NCBI GenBank assembly: GCA_030837965.1
Contig: JAUTXP010000018.1
Span: 1 to 34,126, forward strand
Reading direction: 5' to 3'
Length of the DNA stretch: 34,126 nt
Source of the DNA: Acidimicrobiaceae bacterium
GTDB taxonomy: Bacteria > Actinomycetota > Acidimicrobiia > Acidimicrobiales > JAUTXP01
The notes below the pieces were generated by a model. That model made no database searches. It worked only from the letters and a program-made list of their open reading frames with translations, and had not been told where the DNA came from. The position numbers and the translations under genes are program-made. Shown in pieces: positions 29,530 to 34,126 of this stretch. The number at the start of each line of letters is the position of its first letter. Positions within the stretch are counted from its first letter, which is position 1.

Positions 29530-30486
29530 GTGGAGGCGGCCTTTTTCGATCTCGACAAGACCGTGATCGCCAAGGCGTCGATGGTCGCCTTCGGCCGGTC
29601 GTTCTATGACGAAGGCCTGATCTCGCGCCGCCATGTCGTTCGGGCCGTGTGGGGACAGCTCGTCTTCATGCACATCGGGGCCAGCGAGCAGAAGCTGGCC
29701 CGCATCCGCGAGTCGGTGCTGCGGCTGACCCGTGGGTGGGACCAGGAGCGGGTGCGCAGGATCGTGCGCGAGACGCTGGAACTGGTGATCGAGCCCATCG
29801 TCTACGCCGAGGCGGCCGAGCTCATCGCCGCCCATCAGGCCGCGGGCAGGCGGGTGCTGCTGGTGTCGGCCTCGCCCGAGGAGATCGTGGCCCCGCTGGC
29901 CGAGTACCTGGGGGTCGACCGGGCCATCGCCAGCCGGGCCTTGATCGACGACGAGGGCAGGTACTCCGGGGAGATGGCCTTCTACGCATACGGGCCGTTC
30001 AAGGCCGAGGCCATGCGGGCGCTGGCGGTCGAGGAGGACATCGACCTGGCTGCCTCGTACGCCTACTCGGACTCCTACACCGACGTCCCCATGTTGGAGG
30101 CGGTGGGCCATCCGGTGGCGGTCAACCCCGACCGGGTCTTGCGGAAGCTGGCCGAGGAGCGGGGCTGGGAGGTGCGCACCTTCAGCAGACCGGTGCCGCT
30201 GCGGGACGGGGACGCTCGGGTGCGACGGCCCGGCGTCGGGCTGACGGCCGCGGCCGCAGGCGCGGTGGTGGCGTTCGGTGCAGGTGGGGCGCTGTGGTGG
30301 CGGTGGCGACGACTGGCCGGGGTTCGGGCTGCGGCGGCGGCGGCCCCTTCCCCGACGTCCTCGACGTACTCGACTTACTCGACTTACTCGACGCGCAGCT
30401 TCTTGGCCGCAACCGCGCCGAGGGCGATGAGGATGGCAAGCAGGATGAGCTTCTTCATGCCGCGGACCCTAGCCCAGCGATTCTGA
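29530..30486 (+). CDS. HAD-IB phosphatase (SerB-like) with membrane tail
   Basis: This 318-residue protein has a HAD core with motif I FFDLDKTVI (D8 and D10), motif II as VLLVSASPEEIVAPL, the lysine motif (GPFKAEAMRAL), and motif III YSDSYTDVPMLEAVG. It fits the HAD-IB (phosphoserine-phosphatase-like) group. A hydrophobic segment near residues 238-258 (GLTAAAAGAVVAFGAGGALWW) anchors a Pro/Ser/Arg-rich tail. The last 40 residues or so, including a Ser-Thr-Tyr repeat, are antisense to a small ORF on the other strand, so part of the tail may be an accident of the open frame. The GTG start gives the usual HAD N-terminus. A homologous gene is next to the mycobacterial Tad locus, as I recall. Confidence 0.85.
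   Translation: MEAAFFDLDKTVIAKASMVAFGRSFYDEGLISRRHVVRAVWGQLVFMHIGASEQKLARIRESVLRLTRGWDQERVRRIVRETLELVIEPIVYAEAAELIAAHQAAGRRVLLVSASPEEIVAPLAEYLGVDRAIASRALIDDEGRYSGEMAFYAYGPFKAEAMRALAVEEDIDLAASYAYSDSYTDVPMLEAVGHPVAVNPDRVLRKLAEERGWEVRTFSRPVPLRDGDARVRRPGVGLTAAAAGAVVAFGAGGALWWRWRRLAGVRAAAAAAPSPTSSTYSTYSTYSTRSFLAATAPRAMRMASRMSFFMPRTLAQRF
30360..30395. repeat. 9-bp tandem repeat at the HAD 3' region
   Basis: Four units of CTCGAC(NNN), 9 bp each, lie at 30360-30368, 30369-30377, 30378-30386 and 30387-30395. The middle two are identical. On the plus strand they encode Ser-Thr-Tyr repeats; on the minus strand they repeat the stop codon of the small ORF. Confidence 0.85.
30384..30458 (-). CDS. Predicted 24-residue membrane microprotein
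   Basis: This short ORF, missed by length-filtered calling, begins MKKLILLAILIALG and ends AAKKLRVE. It has a hydrophobic centre flanked by Lys pairs at both ends, consistent with a single membrane span and Lys caps. The TAA stop is followed by two further tandem 9-bp units that again carry an in-frame TAA. TAGGGT at 30466-30471, 7 nt upstream, is a good leaderless -10, and no Shine-Dalgarno sequence is present. It is antisense to the end of the HAD gene. No function is known. Confidence is moderate because the ORF is very short. Confidence 0.5.
   Translation of the reverse strand: MKKLILLAILIALGAVAAKKLRVE
30466..30471 (-). promoter_or_regulatory. Putative -10 box of the microprotein gene (leaderless)
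   Basis: TAGGGT on the minus strand lies 7 nt before the ATG, the same box and spacing as at sigR and the helicase gene. Confidence 0.4.
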
Positions 30487-30501
30487 ACGGGCGACGGGCC
30501 C

Positions 30502-30507
30502 TACGCT
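30502..30507 (+). promoter_or_regulatory. Putative -10 box of tRNA-Sec
   Basis: TACGCT (TANNNT) lies 7 nt upstream of the tRNA-Sec 5' end. The -35 region has no clear hexamer. Confidence 0.4.
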
Positions 30508-30514
30508 GCGGCCC

Positions 30515-30607
30515 GGAGGTGTCCGGGCACCTGGTGGGCTCCCCCGCCTTCAAAGCGGGTGGCACGGGCGATCCCCGTGCGGCGGGTTCGATTCCCGTCC
30601 ACCTCCG
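30515..30607 (+). tRNA. selC: tRNA-Sec(TCA), selenocysteine
   Basis: A 93-nt tRNA with the selenocysteine hallmarks. The long acceptor stem GGAGGTG pairs with CACCTCC. The anticodon stem-loop CCCGC-CTTCAAA-GCGGG reads TCA (30550-30552). A long variable arm has stem GCACGGG / CCCGTGC. The T loop is TTCGATT, and the discriminator G is followed by CGA, so CCA is not encoded. It implies that the organism inserts selenocysteine at selected TGA codons, although selA, selB and selD are not in this window. Confidence 0.95.
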
Positions 30608-30673
30608 CGATCACACTCGACTCCGCCTCGCGGGCTCGGCGAAGTCGTCGCAAGCGGGGGCCCCACCCCGCCG

Positions 30674-30729
30674 CTCCCTAGCGACCGCCAGTCTCGCGAC
30701 ACTCCCTGGCGACGGCCAGTCTCGCGACG
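30674..30729. repeat. 28-bp direct repeat, two copies
   Basis: Two adjacent 28-bp units (30674-30701 and 30702-30729) differ at three positions. Both begin CTCCCT and contain CCAGTCTCGCGAC. They lie 67 bp beyond tRNA-Sec in a gene-free stretch of 253 bp (30608-30860). I see no attachment-site core or integrase nearby. Confidence 0.75.
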
Positions 30730-30749
30730 GGTTTGGCCCGGTGGTTTTT

Positions 30750-30801
30750 GCATTTGGGTGTAGTTGGGCCACAAAAAGGCGACGGAAGTACGCCCAAATG
30801 C
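30750..30801. repeat. Palindrome family C, copy 2
   Basis: The outer arms GCATTTGGGTGTA / TACGCCCAAATGC match those of the copy at 25431-25481 apart from a few bases, but the 26-bp centre is unrelated. It lies 59 bp beyond the sigma-factor stop in a convergent region and could terminate that gene. Confidence 0.75.
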
Positions 30802-30860
30802 GGGAACACCCACTCCCGTGGGCAGGCGCGGGGGCCGGGAGCGCGGCGGCGGCCGCGGAG

Positions 30861-31799
<939 letters not shown>

Positions 31800-31822
31800 G
31801 ATCTGAACCCTTCGTGGTACTG

Positions 31823-31864
31823 CTAGGCCGGTCTGGTGCAAAACCACTCCTGCCGAACCGGCAT
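31823..31864 (-). CDS. Possible 13-residue upstream ORF of the sigma factor gene
   Basis: This ORF of ATG to TAG has GGGAGGGG just upstream (4 nt from GGAG) and stops 23 nt before the chosen sigma start. It encodes Met-Pro-Val-Arg then Trp, Phe, Cys, Thr. It may be a leader peptide that regulates sigma translation, or chance. Confidence 0.25.
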   Translation of the reverse strand: MPVRQEWFCTRPA

Positions 31865-31900
31865 TCCCCTCCCGGGAAAGCACCGGCCGCCGCGGTGTCC

Positions 31901-31906
31901 ACCTTA
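31901..31906 (-). promoter_or_regulatory. Putative -10 box of the sigma factor gene
   Basis: TAAGGT (TANNNT) on the minus strand would place a transcript start near 31894. No -35 hexamer is found at 17-18 nt; TTGACG lies only 7 nt away, too close. Confidence 0.3.
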
Positions 31907-31976
31907 CCGGCGGCGTCAAGCTCCCTCGATCGGTCATTTCGACAGCGCGCCGATGTTCCCCTGGGCCCGCCACAGA

Positions 31977-31982
31977 TAGCGT
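31977..31982 (+). promoter_or_regulatory. Putative -10 box of the monooxygenase-like gene (leaderless)
   Basis: TAGCGT lies 7 nt before the ATG, followed by CGGCACG, and is almost the same string as upstream of the helicase gene. Confidence 0.45.
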
Positions 31983-31989
31983 CGGCACG

Positions 31990-32310
31990 ATGCCCGACGA
32001 GGTGGAGCTCGCGATCGTCACCATGGCCCTCGACGCGCTCGACGGCGCGGCTGACCGCCTGGTCGGCATCCTGGCCAAATACGTCGTCGTGTCCCGAGGC
32101 CAGCCCGGCTGCCGGAACATGGACCTGTGCCAGTCGGCCACCACGCCCGGCCGCTTCGTGGTCATCCAGAAGTGGGACTCGCCCGAGGCCCAACGGGCCC
32201 ACTTCGACTCGTCCGAGATGGTGGAGATGGCCCAGGCGTGCGACGGGCTGCTGGCCCGGATGCCCGCCATCGACCTGCTCGAAGGACTGTCGGCCCACGA
32301 CCTGGCCTGA
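31990..32310 (+). CDS. Antibiotic-biosynthesis-monooxygenase (ABM) domain protein
   Basis: This 106-residue protein has the dimeric alpha/beta ABM fold as pattern: beta strand ELAIVTMAL, then helix DGAADRLVGILAKYVVVSR, QPGCRNMDLCQSATTPGRFVVIQKW, and helix SPEAQRAHFDSSEMVEMAQA. ABM proteins bind quinols, heme or polyketides; the substrate is unknown. The ATG start has no Shine-Dalgarno sequence but a TAGCGT box at 31977-31982. It is convergent with the next gene over 102 bp. Confidence 0.8.
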   Translation: MPDEVELAIVTMALDALDGAADRLVGILAKYVVVSRGQPGCRNMDLCQSATTPGRFVVIQKWDSPEAQRAHFDSSEMVEMAQACDGLLARMPAIDLLEGLSAHDLA

Positions 32311-32343
32311 GCCGGCAGTCGACCCTCGGCCTGGTCAGTCTTC

Positions 32344-32358
32344 GGCGCCCGGGGCGCC
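32344..32358. terminator. Short GC hairpin between convergent genes
   Basis: GGCGCC-CGG-GGCGCC lies between the ABM gene stop and the convergent hypothetical gene stop. The stem is only 6 bp with no U-tract, so it is a weak terminator candidate. Confidence 0.3.
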
Positions 32359-32412
32359 TGCGGCGATGCCGCCGGCATGAACCGTCGAGACGCTCCGCTT
32401 AGACACGCGCCC

Positions 32413-32982
32413 CTAGGCCGCTGACTCTCGACCTGCCGCCGTCTCGTCGCACGCGGCCTGAATGTCGGCCCACCCGAGCGACCCCGGTGGGGCCGACCAG
32501 AGCCGCTCGAACACCCGGTCGGCCACGTCGTTGAACCCATGGCGGTTGCGGAAGTGGTAGAGCCTGCGCTGCTTCTGCGGCGTGAAGCCGGCCTGCTCGC
32601 AGCGACCCACCGCGTACGCGTCCCACGCCGTGGCCTGTTGCAGGGTGAGCCCGTCGTCGTCGGGCGCGTCGGCGAAGCGGGGGTCGAGCCGGTCGGCCAC
32701 GCGATGGAAGATGCGGCCCAACACGTCGACCACGCTGTGGTCCGACAGGTGGCGCAGATTCTTGGCGTTCTCGAAGGCGCCGCCCTGCACGGCCACCACC
32801 AGCGGGTCGAGCGATGCGATGCGCGTCCGCCCCAACGGCACCTTCTCATCCACCTCGACAGTGACGGCCAGGTCCGCGGGCAGGCCGACGCGGTCGGCCA
32901 CGTCGGAAGCCAACTCGGCGATGCGCGCCGCGTCGAAGTGGACCATGGTGAACTGCTGCGGGGTGACGGTGATGACGGCCAC
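32413..32982 (-). CDS. Conserved hypothetical protein, unknown function
   Basis: This protein of 189 residues is acidic in its N-terminal half and shows no membrane segment or signal peptide. I do not recognise the family. The mid region contains LDPLVVAVQGGAFENAKNLRHLSD and the C-terminal part is helical with FRNRHGFNDVADRVFERLW. The GTG start at 32982-32980 has AGGAG 6 nt upstream. It follows the ferritin-like gene by 8 bp, so the two are probably cotranscribed and functionally linked. Confidence 0.7.
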   Translation of the reverse strand: MAVITVTPQQFTMVHFDAARIAELASDVADRVGLPADLAVTVEVDEKVPLGRTRIASLDPLVVAVQGGAFENAKNLRHLSDHSVVDVLGRIFHRVADRLDPRFADAPDDDGLTLQQATAWDAYAVGRCEQAGFTPQKQRRLYHFRNRHGFNDVADRVFERLWSAPPGSLGWADIQAACDETAAGRESAA

Positions 32983-32990
32983 GTCTGCTC

Positions 32991-33791
32991 CTAGGCCTCG
33001 CGCAACGAGGCGCGGGAGATGTCGGCCAGCTCGTCGATCTCGTCGGTGGTGAAGCCCGCCAGCTCTCGGAACCGACGCCCCAACTGGATGGGGTTCTCGT
33101 CCTCCTCACCCCGAAAGCCGCCCGCCGAGAACAGCTTGTCCACGACCCGTTGGAACTCCAACGCCCGCTCGCGCCGATCCGGGTCCTTCTCCGTGAGGCG
33201 GCGAAGCCAGTCCGAGCCCATCTTCACGTGGGTCACCTCGTCGGCCAGCATCCAGTCCTCGCAGAACTCGAGCACGGGATCGCCCGACTCGATGCCGAAG
33301 TCGCGCATGGTGTTGAACACGTCGATGGCCAGGCCTTCCAAGGCCCGGTTCACGCCAGTGAGCCGCAGCACAGGGTCCGGGTTGCAGGCCGCCTCGAACA
33401 GGATCGTGTTCTCCGCGAACTCGCCGATGTCGGTGCCCATCCAGTCGGACAGCTTGACGGAGATCTCGCAGTGGCGGGCTTCGTCCCAGCACTGCCTGGC
33501 CATGTCCAGCTTCAGTTGGAACGGCACGTCGTCATGGCCCGCGCCGATCTCGAAGTCCCAGCACGTTCGGCCCGCGCCTTCGAGGGCTTGGATCTCGCCC
33601 ACGAAGATGCCGTGCATCAGCGCCCTCGCCGTGTCCGGCGCCTCCGGGCGGTCGGGGGTGAGCCTGCCCGCGCGGGCCGGGCCGCTGCGGCGGAGGAAGC
33701 GGGTATCGGCGAATCGGGCCTCGCGGTCGAACTTGAAGAAGCGCTCGTCCCTGGCCAACTCCTCCGGCGGCATCTGCTTCTTCAACTGCAC
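32991..33791 (-). CDS. Ferritin-like di-iron protein (DUF455-like)
   Basis: This 266-residue helical protein has a paired carboxylate-bridged di-iron signature: GEIQALEG (E66, E71), DEARHCE (E104, H107), a further Glu at E152, and ADEVTHVKMG (E185, H188). The order E...ExxH...E...ExxH matches ferritin-like DUF455-type oxidases or hydroxylases. The substrate is unknown. The GTG start at 33791-33789 lies 7 bp after the upstream gene stop; ATG at codon 7 is an alternative. It sits between a partial gene and the hypothetical protein gene in a three-gene minus-strand run. Confidence 0.82.
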   Translation of the reverse strand: MQLKKQMPPEELARDERFFKFDREARFADTRFLRRSGPARAGRLTPDRPEAPDTARALMHGIFVGEIQALEGAGRTCWDFEIGAGHDDVPFQLKLDMARQCWDEARHCEISVKLSDWMGTDIGEFAENTILFEAACNPDPVLRLTGVNRALEGLAIDVFNTMRDFGIESGDPVLEFCEDWMLADEVTHVKMGSDWLRRLTEKDPDRRERALEFQRVVDKLFSAGGFRGEEDENPIQLGRRFRELAGFTTDEIDELADISRASLREA

Positions 33792-33798
33792 ACCTCGC

Positions 33799-34126
33799 TC
33801 ATGCGCTGACCTCTTGGGCCGCGGCCACCGGGCCGCCGATGGAGCCCGGGCCCGCGATCCCGCCCGCCTTCACCAGGATGGCTTCGAGTCGGGCCTGATG
33901 GGATGCGGCCCGCTCGACCTCTTCCTCGGTCTCGATGAGGGACTGGATGAGCATCTCGCCGTCCCGCCAGTCCTCGAACTCGTCCTGGAGGGCGAACTTC
34001 AGCGAGCGGATCGTGGGCGCATCGGTGATCGTGCTCGTGTTGTTCATGTGGAACGTGTAGGCCGCGACCTTGTGCGGGATGAGCACCCGGTAGACGCCGA
34101 CCAGCTTCTCGAGGGTCAGCTCGGGC
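33799..34126 (-). CDS. Partial gene, C-terminal part of an unknown protein
   Basis: The open frame runs to the window edge without a stop, so the start lies outside; an internal GTG at 34086 is not convincing. The visible 108 residues include LVGVYRVLIPHKVAAYTFHM, then LKFALQDEFEDWRDGEMLIQ and a charged coiled-coil (SLIETEEEVERAASHQARLE). It ends Gly/Ala-rich. I do not recognise the family; the Glu-rich helices hint at a ferritin-like partner of the next gene, which is only an inference. It is coupled within 7 bp to the DUF455-like gene. Confidence 0.7.
   Translation of the reverse strand, partial: PELTLEKLVGVYRVLIPHKVAAYTFHMNNTSTITDAPTIRSLKFALQDEFEDWRDGEMLIQSLIETEEEVERAASHQARLEAILVKAGGIAGPGSIGGPVAAAQEVSA

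Noticed and set aside
30608-30860. Attachment site for an integrative element at tRNA-Sec
   Set aside because: There is no integrase, no repeat of the tRNA 3' end and no foreign-looking composition; the 28-bp repeats do not match the tRNA.

Overview
The window is about 34 kb of very GC-rich, gene-dense chromosomal DNA from a free-living actinobacterium. The evidence is a mycothiol-type SigR/RsrA redox switch, a BldG-like anti-anti-sigma factor, TopA with a lysine/alanine-rich tail, frequent GTG starts, and gene neighbourhoods that I recall from Streptomyces and Mycobacterium (topA/tmk/holB, hppA, bldG plus anti-sigma beside a DUF1998 helicase, the minimal Tad locus beside a HAD phosphatase, and the kimA-like/ceoB/ceoC/OB-fold cluster). 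An Acidimicrobiia-like lineage is plausible, but the sequence alone does not prove it. I see no phage, insertion sequence, CRISPR array or other obvious mobile element.

Layout. The first 116 bases hold only a small GC hairpin (23-37) and no gene I can support. Positions 117-2184 carry a stress-signalling block on the minus strand: rsrA, sigR, and a fused SpoIIE phosphatase/anti-sigma kinase. tRNA-Thr(CGT) follows at 2233-2305. Next, on the minus strand, come topA (5612-8284) and then an overlapping MFS exporter-tmk-holB operon (2410-5497). A DedA protein (plus strand) faces hppA (minus). Upstream of hppA are a DtxR/MntR-type regulator and nhaA. A kimA-like K+ transporter diverges from two TrkA/Ktr-type regulatory subunits (13420-16699). 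OB-fold, anti-sigma and BldG-like genes (16752-17986) diverge from an MrfA-type helicase (18057-20333). A cell-surface locus (20410-24829) holds DUF4349, fibronectin-III, class E sortase and LPRTG genes. A minimal Tad operon (24983-29184, transcribed tadZ-A-B-C-pilin-tadE) is followed by plus-strand genes for a small membrane protein and a HAD phosphatase, then tRNA-Sec(UCA). The right end has a sigma-70 gene, a monooxygenase-like gene and three minus-strand genes that include a ferritin-like di-iron protein. The last of these runs off the edge.

How it works together. Several regulatory layers share the window: redox sensing (SigR/RsrA), partner switching (BldG-like protein, RsbW-like kinase, SpoIIE fusion), metal sensing (DtxR type), and K+/H+/Na+ homeostasis (KimA-like, TrkA pair, NhaA, H+-pyrophosphatase). 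Two surface systems are present: sortase-anchored proteins and a reduced Tad secretion/pilus machine.

The most unusual signals are non-coding. Three distinct families of long palindromes each occur twice, mostly at gene ends, and most lack a U-tract. A recurrent TANNNT box sits 6-9 nt upstream of start codons, which suggests widespread leaderless transcription. A perfect dyad fills the spacer of the DtxR-type gene's own promoter. In-frame 9-bp tandem repeats are found in several proteins. Three very short ORFs have good context. The selenocysteine tRNA implies that some TGA codons in this genome are sense codons.
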